DNA of 64,000 nt from Solanum dulcamara (lineage: Eukaryota; Streptophyta; Magnoliopsida; Solanales; Solanaceae): the NCBI RefSeq assembly GCF_947179165.1, contig NC_077240.1, positions 70,573,501 to 70,637,500 of the forward strand. Direction: 5' to 3'. The notes beneath the pieces are model-generated. The model searched no databases, was not told the origin of the DNA, and saw only the letters and a list, made by a program, of their open reading frames with translations. Position 1 is the stretch's first letter. The number at the start of each line of letters is the position of its first letter. Positions 1-11,928 of this stretch are shown one piece after another. A program made the translations under genes and the position numbers.

Positions 1-1
1 T

Positions 2-196
2 GAAGACTACATCATTAAATAGGACTCGGTTTTGTTAAACAAGGATCTTCAGTGTGAGGAAGAACCAGTTGAAATCCTTAATCGTGATGTCCAAAAGTTG
101 AGGACTAAGGAGATCAACATGGTACATATGAAATGGAAGGATTTCTCAGTGGAGAAAGTTACCTGGGATACCGAGAAAGACATGCAAGACAAGTAA
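2..196 (+). pseudogene. Ty3/gypsy element B: polyprotein C-terminus with chromodomain (fragment)
   Basis: This is the last part of a Ty3/gypsy polyprotein, cut by the window edge. In frame it reads DSVLLNKDLQ, then EEEPVEILNRDVQKLRTKEI, then HMKWKDFSVEKVTWDTEKDM, and stops at TAA 194-196. The EEEPVxILxRxxxKLR and W-K-x(5)-E-x-x-TW pattern is the integrase C-terminal chromodomain of plant chromoviruses, which is thought to direct integration through chromatin contacts. An in-frame TAG at 20-22 breaks the frame just upstream, where intact relatives continue, so this copy is probably dead. The 3' LTR follows about 100 bp downstream, as expected. The lineage is inferred from motif pattern, not from a search. 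Confidence 0.8.
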
Positions 197-297
197 CCTC
201 GGTTGTTCATCAAATTGGGTACTACTCTATCTCTACATTAGCCCTGTTTTCCCTAATTGGTCACTTGGAAATGAGTGATGGGTAACTTTGTATCTAT

Positions 298-1721
298 TGT
301 AATGGCCTAAACCCATTGTTATGGATAGGACAATTGGGAAGGAATTTGGGTCAGAAAACTTCAGGTTGTAACTTTGGAAAAATTTAGCCTAGGCTAGACT
401 CAGACGAATTCTGAGTCAGGTGAGGTTCCAAGCTCTCTATTTCTATGCAACCCGCTAGAGCGATATTTCTCCTGCCAGAGCAAGGCCACCAGAGTGGGAT
501 GGTCCTGCTGTGGCAGGACAGTCACGAAGTTAAAGATGTGAAAAACCCCAAAATGGTATTATTCTGCAAAGATTATTCTTAAGACGTTAGGAAGTGGCCC
601 TGGACAATTTTTATCATTTATCCATGGATTCCCATGCTTAAGAACAAGAACAAGCAGAACGAACCCGGAAAGGAAAAGCTCTTGCATCTTAGAGTGGTTG
701 AAGCTCGAATTCGAGGTAGGTGATGATTATGTTTCTTGTATGGGTTTCATGTACTTTCTAAATTACTTCATGGTATGCATATGTGTATATGAATAGGTAA
801 ACATGCTAGAAATTATGTGAAATGATCACTTAGTAGCCTAATTTGTGATGAAACTATTCTTGGTGGCATAATATTGACTACTGAATGTAATTGTGGCTGC
901 TTGTATGATTGGATCGGGTGTCACATTCTGACACAATTTGATAGGATGTCATATTTTGACACACAATTAGATTGGGTGAGATGTTCTGACATATATTTGG
1001 ATTGGATGTCACGTTCTGACACAAATATTGGATCAGGTGTCACGTTCTGACACAAATTAAGTATTGCAAGTCCCATGAGAGGAACTTTATGTGAAATTGC
1101 GTCATATTGAGGTTGTTGAACTGTGATCTTGCTAAGTATTTTTTTAGATGAAAACAGTTAAGTTATCTTGTATATATGTGCTTATTATATTAAGTTTAGT
1201 TATCCATGATTCGCTTACTAGGCTAGCCGCGTGATCCTACCAGTACACTATTGATTTTTAACTGATACTACACTTGATTTGTCTTTGTTGAGTACAGGGC
1301 ATATTGAATCGATTGCGTAGAGACCTCACTTAGAAGAGTGAGAAGTTGTGGTGAGCGAATTCTTTCAGGCTATCGTGGACTCTCATTATTTCTAGTCCTT
1401 CTTCTGAGACTTAGATGTTTAGACATTGGTTAATTCTTTAATGACTTTCTTATGAGAATTGTACTCCCTTTCTAGACCTGTTAATTTTTTAGAGTTTTGG
1501 TACGATTGACTTTCAGTTCCTAGGTATTTCCGCATGTTTTGGGATTGTTGAATAGACTTTACTGAGTTTATGGGAATTCAGCGTTATTGCTATTAAATTA
1601 AGCTGCTTTCATATTTTTTACAGTTCTTGCATCTCATGAATGTGATATTTGGGCTGTATTAATGGTTCTCCCACCAGAGGGTTAGTGTGCGTGCCAGTCA
1701 CGGCGGGTCGGGGTCGTGACA
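298..1721 (+). repeat. 3' LTR of gypsy element B
   Basis: This noncoding stretch follows the chromodomain end and finishes with gtcgtgaca, the usual CA end of a plant gypsy LTR. A plausible TG start is tgtaatggcc at 298, but I see no clear polypurine tract directly before it, so the left edge is approximate. The 5' half of the element lies outside the window, so the target duplication cannot be checked. The base right after the LTR belongs to host LTR A. Confidence 0.55.
911..1059 (+). repeat. tandem array of an internally palindromic ~30-bp unit
   Basis: About five diverged units of roughly 30 bp lie head to tail, each with the core tgtcacgttctgacac: a TGTCA/TGACA inverted repeat around a short spacer, followed by an A/T-rich linker. 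Units begin near 911, 942, 972, 1000 and 1030. The array sits in the U3-like part of LTR B. Confidence 0.7.
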
Positions 1722-2680
1722 GTCGAATTTTAAGAAGTCCCAAGCTTGATTTATTAGTTTAAGCTTTATGTTAGTTTGGTTACGATTAATCAGATTTTGG
1801 ATCAAGGAGACCTCAAATTCGAATTCTAATGGTTTTATTGATTCTGAAAAATCAAATTTAGTGGGGTAGCATACTTTGTTTGTGTGTACGGGATTCCTAT
1901 CGAATCTCAAGGGTCTTTTTGGTGAATGTTGAAACTTTGTGATTTGTTGTGTGTTTTTCTGGTGCCTTAGTCTTCACCTTCTCAAAGGGGTCGTCTCTTT
2001 CACGACACCTGCTTTATTGAAGACCCATCACTTTCATGAAGAGGGTCATTTAGGCGGGTTTCACTTCTGCGATGATGGTCGCGAAATAGAGCCTGGGTCA
2101 CTTTAGCGAGATCAAAGAGGGTCTTGGTCGTGCTTTAACCTCATTTCCTTTATTTTTGAGTTTGGAAAATATCCTTGAGGCGACTTTTGAAGGGGTTCTT
2201 GCTGGGAACTTTTTGGGTAACTGTTTTTGACCCTAATATTTCAATTCCCTAGCATTAAGTGTGATTTTAACATCAGAAATTGAGTTTTTGATCGGCAAAT
2301 TTGGATTTTTCAAGAACTTGAGTTTCAAATAAAAACTGGTGATTATGAGTTGAATACAACTCCATTTTAAAATGGTTTTCACCAATGAATTCCAAATAAT
2401 TTGTAGGAACATTTTCAGGTATATATTTCCATATTTGAACCTCGTTTTCAAAATCGGAATTTTTAGCCGTTTTAACCCTTTTGCTTGAATTTTATAAAAT
2501 CAGTATTGTTAGTTTCGAAATCTTATTGTGAATCACTATTTGATTAGATTATGATAATTTGCTTCTATTCAAAATGGGAAGGCTCAAGTGTTGGAATTAT
2601 TTATTTGAATAAGGTAAGTGAGCTTCTAAAACTCCGTAAATCTTGCAGAATCATCAAAATTCCTTCCTTGTATGTGTTGG
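1722..2680 (+). repeat. host LTR A, segment 1 (noncoding)
   Basis: No credible gene is present. The short open frames here lack recognisable motifs. The segment lies between element B and element C. Its right edge, gttgg at 2676-2680, is the target duplication of element C and resumes at 11929, so this DNA was once continuous with 11929 onward. I infer that it is part of an old gypsy-type LTR because the continuation has LTR-like sequence and ends in gggtcatgaca at 31471. Confidence 0.45.
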
Positions 2681-5054
2681 TGTCACAACCCAAAATTTGA
2701 GGTCATGATGACACAAAAACTCAACCTAATATGTAAGCCAAGTAATAAATCACATACGAGACTTCCGAAGGGGAAGTCAGGCCACAATTATAAAGAAAAG
2801 AAGTACAATGAATAATTCTCCTAAAATCTAGTGTCATATGTATAAAGAGCATCTAATACAACTTTTGTGTATGAAGTATATCATGAGTCTCTGAATAGAA
2901 ATAAAGATTGAAATGAAAGATAGAACTAATGGTGAACCAGAACAGGATTTCACCACCAATCTGAAATAAGCATGTCCGCTAAAGGTGATCAACTGTCGCG
3001 TGTGGTACCCTGACTAGGATCTGTATCAAAAGTGACACAAAAGTAGGGGTGAGTACAATCCACATGTACCTAGTAGGTTTGACCAAGTAGGAATACAAAA
3101 TTAATCAAACATATGAAATAAGCTAAGGAAAGCTTCCACCTGCAAACAAAAATGTCACACTCTAGCATCGGTGCCATCAATTTATATAAAATGGCTTGAG
3201 TAAAGTAAACATATAATGTTAACTCACTATCACATATTATAAGATAATCCAAATAATCCATAGAACAATGCAATCAGATGATGTAATGATGTGGTGGTAC
3301 GGTAGAATCAAGGTTGTCACACAACTTATCGTATACACCATGTCAAGCTAATGCTTTCAGACAAGGACCCATGGGGGACTCGTAGTCTATATACCAAATC
3401 ACAATATATCATCAACTTGCCACCTCACTTGTGGTCAAGGATATAAATTGGGGTCTTATTTTCTTTCTCAAAGAGAATTTCCACATTTCTCACCTTTCCA
3501 AGATCAATGATATGATGCATAAGGATTTATGCATCACAACACATAAGACATGGAGGCAATATTCAAATCAACATATAATATAAGGTTCAAATTTCTAAAA
3601 ACTTAACATAATTATGATATACCCCCTAAATAGATAGTAGTGGGAAGGAATATATTGAAATAAGTGTTCCATAACTCACATGTGATCAAAACCCCTAACT
3701 CAACTCCTCTCACGGGCATTATAAGTCAAATAGTATTACAAACTTCTCTCATAGGTAAATCATGAATCACATACTCTCAAACCAAATAGAATAGAAAATA
3801 AGGCCCTCACACGGGCTAAACCACACAAACAAACCTCCACACGGACAACACAGTATAATCAAGCCCCATAAGGGGATCAAAATAGAGACAACAATCATAA
3901 TTCACATAACGACCCCATCCCAAAGTCTATAACATAAGAATGATCAATTATCCAATCTCAATCTCGAAGAAGGATAGCCAAACCTACCTCAAAGGCCGAA
4001 AACTTCACTTGAACACTCTATTAGAGCTTCAACCTCAAATACCGACTCCAAAACAATTCAAAACTATCAATAATGGATAGAATTCATGAAAACGAGTTCA
4101 ATGACACCCATATTGCAAGGTTTAAGAACCAAGGTCAAAATCTTCTAAAAATTACCTCAAAAATAAAAAGGATAAAACCGGAATTTTATTTGAAAAACAA
4201 GTTCTACACATCAAGAGAAGTTTGTGGTTGAAAAAAACCCATTAAAATCAGTAGATATCAAGTTCGATGTCATAAAATTATTAATTTTGAAATTTGGGAG
4301 AAAACCTCCCAAACCCACATTGAAATCTTTATTTTGAAATATTTTTGGAAGATGAAATCATTAGGAAATTATTTAGAAATGATAAACAGATATACTCCCA
4401 TGAATTTCCTCAAAATATTTCTTCATAAATCATCTTTTTTAAGCTCCAAATGAGTAACAATAGTGGAAATGAGAAAAAGGAGGAAGAAACCCAAAATATG
4501 GACTACTTTTAATCAAAAAGGTGTTGTTGACCGGTTTAACCACGGTCAACTTGCACCAGCACCCTTAAAACATGTTTTTGACCCTTAGAACTCATCTGAA
4601 ACCCTATAAACATGAATTGATAATGCAAATTAACTGTAAAACATATTTCGGAGCCAATGATATTGTTGGATTTTTGAAAAAAGGTTATTATACCAAAAAT
4701 ACTCCCCCGTGGACCTCTCTTAGACCTAAAACTCAATTTTTAGCCTAAATACTCAAAACAAACTCTAAGGTCTCAGGGCTCTAACCAACCACCCTTCTAG
4801 ACCAAATTAGATGTTCCAGATGCAGCGGAACTGAAAAAATCACCATCCGACACTCGAATCTAGAAATATTGACCAAATTCAACTATCTCATTAAAATTTG
4901 ACCCAAAGTCTCAAAATTACCAAAAGCTCTCTCGATCGCATTGGAGGCCACACAAACCATTCCCAAAACACAAAAAAAGCATAAAACTGCTAAGGAGAAA
5001 GGAAAAATGGTCATTTCACATGAAAAAGTGATTCCTCAAGAATTAGGACATTAC
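2681..5054 (-). repeat. 3' LTR of element C
   Basis: This 2,374-bp LTR starts tgtcacaacc and ends cattaca on the plus strand (TG...CA). On the element's own strand it begins TGTAATGTCC right after a polypurine-like stretch near 5055-5085. Its right-hand ~800 bp matches 7625-7732 plus 11295-11928 in order, which identifies those pieces as the other LTR. It holds no gene; short open frames inside it have no recognisable domain. Confidence 0.8.
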
Positions 5055-5084
5055 ACTATCCACCACTAAAATACACATTCATCC

Positions 5085-7624
5085 TCGAACGAAAAGCAAA
5101 GTAAGGTATCTGAAGGAAGGAAAGCTGAGGGTATTTGCGACACATGTCGGATTCTACCTCCCACTTAGCCTCCTCCATAGGTCAGTGCCTCTACTGCATC
5201 TTTATTGAATCAATATACTTCAATCTCAACTGTCTAGTCTATCTATCCAAGATAGCAACAGGCTCCTCCTCAAAGGACAAATGTTGATCCAAAGCAACTA
5301 AGTCTCACTAAATCATATAAGAATCATTGTGTTAAGATTGATTAAGCTTCAATACATGAAACACTGGATGAACCGCTGAAATATTTAGAGGCAAGGAAAT
5401 TGATAGGCTACCTCTCCGTACTTTTTCGGAATCTTAAAAGGGACAATAAACACGAACTGAGCTTCCCTTTTTTTCTGAACCTCATCACACTCTTAGTGGA
5501 TGACTCCTTGAGAAACACTTGCTCACTAATAGCAAAGGACACATCACGAACATGCCTTTCTCTATATATTCTCTGCCTACTCTGGGCAGTCACTAGGTGT
5601 TGTTGAATCAACCACACCCTATCCATGGAGTCTCTCAACAAATTAGTACCCCAAGGTCGTACCCCAAAAGAATCAAACTATCCCACAGGAGATCTACACC
5701 TCCTCCCATATAAAGCCTCAAACAGTGCCATTTGGATACTGGAATGGTAGCTGTTATTCTAAGCAAACACCGCAAGAGGTAGGGATTGGTCCCAATAACC
5801 ACCAAAGTCCATGACACAAGCTCGGAGCATGTCCTCAAGCACCTGAATAGTCCACTTCAACTAACCATCGGTCTAAGGATGAAAAGCAGTGCTCAACTCA
5901 AGCTTGATACTCATCTGCTACTACATAGAACTCTAGAAATGAGAGGTAAACTATGTACCTCTATTAGATACAATAGAAATGGGCACTTCATGTAACTGAA
6001 CAATCTCACAGATGTAGATCTTAGCCAACTACTCCACATTATAGCTAGTATTCTTTGGAATGAAATAAGCTGATTTGGCCAGTTGATCCACATTCACCCA
6101 AAATAAATCATGCTTACCCAAAGTCAACGGTAATATAGTCACAAAGTCCATAGTAATACGCTCCCACTTCCACTCGAGAATGGGCATACTTTACATCAAA
6201 CCCCCCGGTCTCTGATGGTCATACTTTACTTTCTAGCAATTCAAATACTTGGACACAAAGTCCATGATGTCCCTCTTCATGCCACACAATAAATAATGTT
6301 GCTTCAAGTTATAAAACATCTTCACTGCTCCCAGGTGAAGAAAATACTTGATCAATGAGCCTCCTTCAATATCATATACACTCAATCACTAACCTTTGGC
6401 ACACAAATACGACCACTAATCCTCAAAACTCTCTTGGATCAAGAGAAGCTGACTTAGCTTCACCTTTCAATACTTTGTCCCGAATTACTCTGAACTTACC
6501 ATCATTAAATTGATAGGCGCGAATCTAATCCATCAAGGTAGACCTAGCCTCTACAAAGTCCAAAACATTATGAGACATAGAAATATCAAGTCAGACTAAA
6601 TGTCTAGTCAATGAATAAACCTCAAATGCCAAAGGCCTCTCCTCCGCTTTAAGGAAGGCTAAGCTACCCATACTAGGTGCTTTTTGATTCAAAGCATCTG
6701 CTACCACATTAGCCTTGCCTGAATGATAAATAATGGTAATATCATAATATTTCAAAACTTACAACCATCTACGCTGCCTCATGTTCATATTTAATTGAGA
6801 AAGATATATTTAAGAATGCGATGGTTTGTAAAGACCTCACAATGCACATCATAAAGATAGTGTCTCCATAACTTCAAAACAAATACCACATCTGCTAACT
6901 CCAAATCATGAGTAGGGTAGTTTTTTTCATGTACCTTTAGCTGTCGAGAAGCATAGGCTATTATTCTTCCCTTCTCCATCAATGCACCACCCAAACCAAC
7001 ACCTGAAGCATCACAGACTACAATAAAAGCCACATCCTCCTCGGGTAATGCTAGAATAGGTGTCGAGGTCAAAAACTCCTTGAACTTTTAAAAGCTCACC
7101 TCAGACTCATCGGTCCACTGAAATGCACAATCTTTAAGTTAACCTAGTCAATAGAGTTGTAATGGAAGAGAAACTCTGAGCAAACTGATGATAAAAACCC
7201 ATTAACCCAATGAAACTCTAAATCTTGATAATTGAGGTAGGTCTAGCCTAATCACAAATCACAGCAACCTTGGATGGATCAATCATAATCCTATTCTTGA
7301 TCACCACATGACCCAAGAATGCCACAGACTCGAGTCAAAACTCACATTTGGAGAATTTTGCATACAACTTCTCCTTTCTCAATCTTTGAAGTACGACCCT
7401 CAAGTGATAAACATGGTCAGCCTTATTCATGGAGTAAACTAAGATATTATCAATAAATACAATTACGGGCTGAAACACCCAGTTTATTAACTCTATAAAA
7501 GCAGTCGGGATATTCATTAGCCCTATGGACATGACCACAAACTCACAATGCCCATAACAAGTCCTGAAGGTGGTCTTCGGAATATCAAAATCTCACACTC
7601 TTAACTGATGATAGCCCGATCTCA
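5085..7624 (-). pseudogene. element C polymerase remnant: reverse transcriptase, RNase H, integrase, chromodomain
   Basis: Read on the minus strand, the remnant opens at the reverse transcriptase motif DLRSGYHQL (about 7600-7624). It continues with [10 protein letters not shown] and FIDNILVYS, where the usual FIDDILVYS catalytic pair has lost one aspartate. RNase H follows (6791-7072) with [30 protein letters not shown] and LWRHYLYD. Integrase pieces near 5900-6110 show PISIVSNRGT-like sequence with several stops. A degraded chromodomain (EEEPVAILDR-like) lies near 5200-5290. Frameshifts and stops occur throughout. The N-terminal third of a normal pol, with gag and protease, is absent because a deletion joins the first motif directly to LTR sequence. 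It is non-functional. Confidence 0.85.
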
Positions 7625-7732
7625 AGTCAAATCAAGTTTGAAATCATGAAATTACTAATTTTTAAATTTGGGAGAAAAATCACAAAACCCATATTGAAAT
7701 CTTTATTTTGAAAGATGAAATTGTTAGGAAAT
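7625..7732 (-). repeat. remnant of 5' LTR of element C, part 1
   Basis: This stretch matches the LTR at about 4255-4375 (shared runs such as tgaaatctttattttgaaa) and stops at the D insertion. The LTR continues after D at 11295. The polymerase remnant abuts it with no primer-binding site or gag between. Confidence 0.75.
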
Positions 7733-8278
7733 TGTTACACCCTACATCTTTGAACTCGAAATGTTCCGTAAGTTACTTAGAAGCTAGTATGTGAGCTACT
7801 TAAGTTACGACCCTATTGAACAACTCTAAGAAGGGAGAATGGGACACCCCGTGGTAGGGAAGATTGAAAATAGGGTCAAGAGAAGTCGGAAGGAGTTGGA
7901 GGCCAAGTAATGAGTCGTAGGACTCGACTTATCTACGTAAACTACTAAGTTAGAAGTCTTACATACTTAAGTTGTTGGATTACATACCAAGCTTGTGTAG
8001 CATGGGTTACATAGGCTCTTAAAATAAGATGAGATTACGAACCTACGAGAGGGAGCAAAAACTAGTTTCTGAACTTACGAAAGTCAAGCAAGCAGGTGAC
8101 AAGCAAGCACCTCAAACAAGCAGGTGACAAGCAAGCAGGTAACTCACCTACCTGATTGGGGGTGGACCCCGCTGCTATGTGGTGGCGTGTGATAGGCCGC
8201 ATGAGCCTAGGTAGCATCCTAGGGGGCTGCCACGTGTCACCCCTAAGGGGCTGCCACATGGCACCTTCTAAAAAGGGG

Positions 8279-8285
8279 TATATAT
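8279..8285 (+). promoter_or_regulatory. probable TATA box of LTR D
   Basis: TATATAT follows a GC-rich block with repeated ctgccac(g/a)tg motifs. The same layout in family member H has TATAAAA at 58689. This suggests the U3 promoter, though nothing shows that it is active. Confidence 0.4.
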
Positions 8286-10458
8286 GTGGATTTGGATGAC
8301 TATTAAGTCATTCTTATTCCATTTGAAGCTGAAACTCCAGCAACCAAAATAGAGAGAAAACATGAGAGGAAGAGGTAGCCATGGTTTGAAGACTTTGAGG
8401 TGAGTTCTTCAATTTTCCTCCGTGAATTAATTATCTACAATGTTTTTCAACCATGTGGGGGTGTATACATGTGTCTTAGGATGCCTACGGAACCATGGTT
8501 GCAGTTTACACTTGGAAAGAAATAAGAGAAAGTTGAAGGAGAAAATGTTAAGAACTAATTAACCAACCCGTTTTTGGAAGAGACTGTTGTTAGTAATATT
8601 GGTATAACTTCTTGTGTATAGATTCGTTTCGAGTGATTTAATATGTTTTGGAAATTTATTTCATGGGTATATAACTTTAATTTAGACTTCCAAATCCAGT
8701 TTCGCTTTTAGCTTCTTGAAAAAGGGTGATGAAGTGTAGAGGAGGTACTGCCCAGATTTTGTTTTGGAAATCCTACACGGACAGTTGTGAGTATTTTGGG
8801 CATATATTTTAGTACAAAATTGCTGTAGGGGTAATTCAAAATTTTTTGCGACCTTGATACACATGTATATAACTTTAATTAAGGCCACAAATCCTGTTTC
8901 CCTCAATTACCCCTCCGAAACTAAGTGACACAATAAGACAGTGGGCTGTCCAGATTTCGCATTTTAATAGTTTTGGCGAGTTTGACAAGTTTAACGTAAG
9001 GAATTTCCTTTTAAATTGGAGTTTATGGTGTTGTTATATAGGGTATTATACATTGTTTAAGTGGCTGGAAATGTGAAAATATGATAAATATGCTTGACGT
9101 CCGAAATAAACTAAATTGGAATCGCTATAGTTAAATTGTAGTCGAAATAAGGCATTGTGCGTGTGGGGGCTGTTGCAGGTGTGTGATGGTGTGTTGCAGG
9201 TCCTAAAGGCATTCTAAAATAGGTGTGGGAGCTGCTTGTTGCATCCACATGACCCCCCGTTGCGTATAATTAAAGGCGTTACAAAATAAAGACTAGACGC
9301 GCAATTGTGATATCGTATTTTTGAATAAGTCGTTTGGAGTTTATATTGTATATTGTTGGTATGAATTGTTGCAGATTGTTGTTGTTGGTTGGATGTAGGT
9401 ATTAAGTACCTAATTGGAAATTTGGATAGGGCACATTATAGGGAAGGTGTTGCCCAATTTTCGTCGACGCCTTAGCGAATAACAGAACTAGTCGGGGAAA
9501 CGACTAAGGAAATAGATTCCATTAATACGAAGATGTAACCTAGGGTGCTGGAAAGTAAAATGGGTTTATATTCATACTACTTTCATGTTGAATAGGTTCA
9601 AAAGACGGTGAGGCAAGCAGGATAAGGAATAATTCAGACAAGGTATGTAAAGCTTTCTCTTGGCATATTTTGGTATAAGTTCGTACAGCTATCTTTCTTT
9701 CCTTTTGGCAATGTTTAGCCTTAAGTGAATTGTATATGAAGTACGGGGATAATTTCATTCCCAGAATTCCGAGTACGCCTCATAACCCCTATCTACTGTT
9801 CAGTATTAGAGTTCCTGTGAAGATTAAGTATTGCCTAGTAGGGCTTCTATGTGTCAGAATGTAGTGTATGGGAAGCTATCTCTTATTTTCGTTGAGATGT
9901 ATTTGATACGAAAATCAGGTTGCGATGCCATAGTGGTTCACCGAGCCCCATGAAGGGTCGGGTACGAAATATGTATATGAAGATCACCTGAAGGAAAGTA
10001 CATACTATATAGAGTTTATTCTCTTTCTTCTTTTGGGGCATGTCCTTGTCTTAGTTGTAAGTTGAATAGGATATGAACTCCGAGGTAACTCCATTCTTAA
10101 ACATCTCTTAATTACTTCTGAATATTAAACTCCTATAGTAGTTGAACTACTTTCCATAGAAACTTTTATACGTTAAAGAGGTAACAAATGTACAGGCTCT
10201 ATGTCCTAAGGACTATAAGGTAATAAGTGTTTCTGATTCCATAAATGATTTAGCCCTATGTTAATACATGTCCAGGGCCCCCGAGATTACTTTTGAGACA
10301 ACCCATAATGGCTTTCAAGGGACACTCGAGATGACTACACCGTTACTCGGGTCCTCAAATAAAAGCTTAACTTTCTTATTCTGTCGAGTCTTTGATAATG
10401 ATTTGAATTGTGTATAGTTACTCACTACTCTACTCGTGTATACTATAACACTTCTTTC

Positions 10459-10637
10459 ACCGAGTCCTGGGCCGGGTACGTTGTTGTGCATAATTCACTG
10501 CATTGTTCACCGAGCCCCTCACTAGAGGGCCGGGTACGTATGTATATATATGATGATGTGTTGTAATAAGGTGGTGATGGCGCCGGGCCTATGATGGTCC
10601 TACAGATGTGATTCATCGGACCCCTGAAAGGGCCGGC
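10459..10637 (+). repeat. CCGAGTCC...GGGCCGGGTACG minisatellite, three copies
   Basis: Three spaced copies of a GC-rich unit (ccgagtcctgggccgggta and variants) occur in LTR D. The homologous position in element H has roughly eight copies. Confidence 0.65.
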
Positions 10638-11294
10638 TATATTGTATAAATTGAGCATGCATGCTTTTGTGATTCACAGAGTATAGGTACATGTCTTCGA
10701 TTTGATAATTTGTTCCCCTACTTCTCTATTTCGAATATACATCCAGTGTATTATGTTACATTTTACATACTCAGTACATATGTCGTACTGACCCCCTTTC
10801 TCAGGGGGCTGCGTTCATGCACGAAGGTACAGATACAGATTTTGGGAGTCCGTCAGCTTAGGATTCCATGCAGCTCAGCTGGAAGAGGCTCTATTGTATC
10901 GGGGCCTAGTTTTTGATACTGTCCACTAATGTATAAAAAAACAATTATCCATTCAGGGGTATGGCGAGGCCCTGTCCCACCATATGTTGTCATTTATATG
11001 TTTAGAGGTCTGCAGACGTGTATATGTGGGTTATGTATGTCAGTTTGATTCAGCTGGGTCTAAATGATATATGACATATGTTATTATGTTATGACAGCCT
11101 TGTCGGCTTGCGTGCCCTGTCATGTTGTGATATAAAAGAAAAGGGCTACAAATTCATGAAAATATTGTCTCCCAATGGGGCTCTGTTATATAATATTGTT
11201 TTATTTACAGTGCAATTTGATCACAGCTGGTAGTTGGGTATACGGGGGGGCCAGGTCCGGCCCCAGTCGTGGCCTACGGGATTGGGTCGTGACA

Positions 11295-11928
11295 GAAATA
11301 ATTTAGAAAAATCATCTCTCTTAAGATACAATTGAGTAATAATTGTGCAAATGCGAAAAAAAGAGGAAGAAACCTAAAATATGGGCTATTTTCAGCCAAA
11401 AAGGGGTTGTTGACTGCGATCAACTTGTATTAGCACCCTTCAAAACATGTTTTTGCCTCTCAGAACTCATTCAGAACCCTATAAACATGAACCAATAATG
11501 TAAATTGATTATAAACATGTTTCCAAGCTAATAAAATTATCAAATTTCTAAAAAAAGTTGTTATGACCAAAATACCCTAACGGACCTCTTTTAGGCCTAA
11601 AATTCAACTTTTGGCCTAAATACTCAAAACAAACTCTAAGGTCTCGGGACTCTAACCAACCACCCTACTAGACCAAACTAGATATTTTGGACTCAACAAA
11701 ATTAACAAAATCACCATTTAATGCTCGGATCTCAAAATATTGACCAAAGTCAACTATCTCATTAAAATTCCACCTAAAGTCTCAAAATTATCAAAATATC
11801 TTCCGATCTCATTGGAGGCCACACAAACCATTTCTGAAACATAAACAAGGCATGAAACCCTTAAGGAGAAGGGCAAAATGGCCAATTTCACATGAAAAAA
11901 GTAATTTCTCAAGAATTGTGACATTACA
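11295..11928 (-). repeat. remnant of 5' LTR of element C, part 2
   Basis: This segment matches 4370-5054 of the other LTR (for example caactctaaggtctc-like and ctctaaccaaccaccct runs) and ends in gacattaca, followed by the gttgg duplication. It contains no gene. Confidence 0.8.

Larger units (their letters stand above)
7733..11294 (+). mobile_element. solo LTR D (large gypsy-type LTR, 3,562 bp)
   Basis: It begins tgttacaccc, ends gtcgtgaca, and is flanked by the perfect 5-bp repeat gaaat (7728-7732 and 11295-11299). There is no internal region, so it is a solo LTR left by recombination between two LTRs. It has no gene. A TATA-like tatatat lies at 8279-8285. The right half shares with element H the order: CCGAGTCC minisatellite, cagtacatatgtcgtactga, tttgggagtccgtcagctta, gacgtgtatatgtgggtt. 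D and H are therefore one family. It was inserted into the 5' LTR of element C. Confidence 0.88.
2681..11928 (-). mobile_element. Ty3/gypsy chromovirus-like element C, internally deleted and split by solo LTR D
   Basis: The outer ends are tgtcacaacc on the left and gacattaca on the right, flanked by the same 5-bp target duplication gttgg (2676-2680 and 11929-11933). The element reads on the minus strand: the right-hand side is its 5' end. It has a full 3' LTR (2681-5054), a truncated polymerase gene (about 5085-7624), and only part of a 5' LTR (7625-7732 plus 11295-11928), which is interrupted by solo LTR D. Its gag, protease, primer site and the N-terminal part of the reverse transcriptase are missing. 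It cannot encode its own transposition. Confidence 0.85.
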
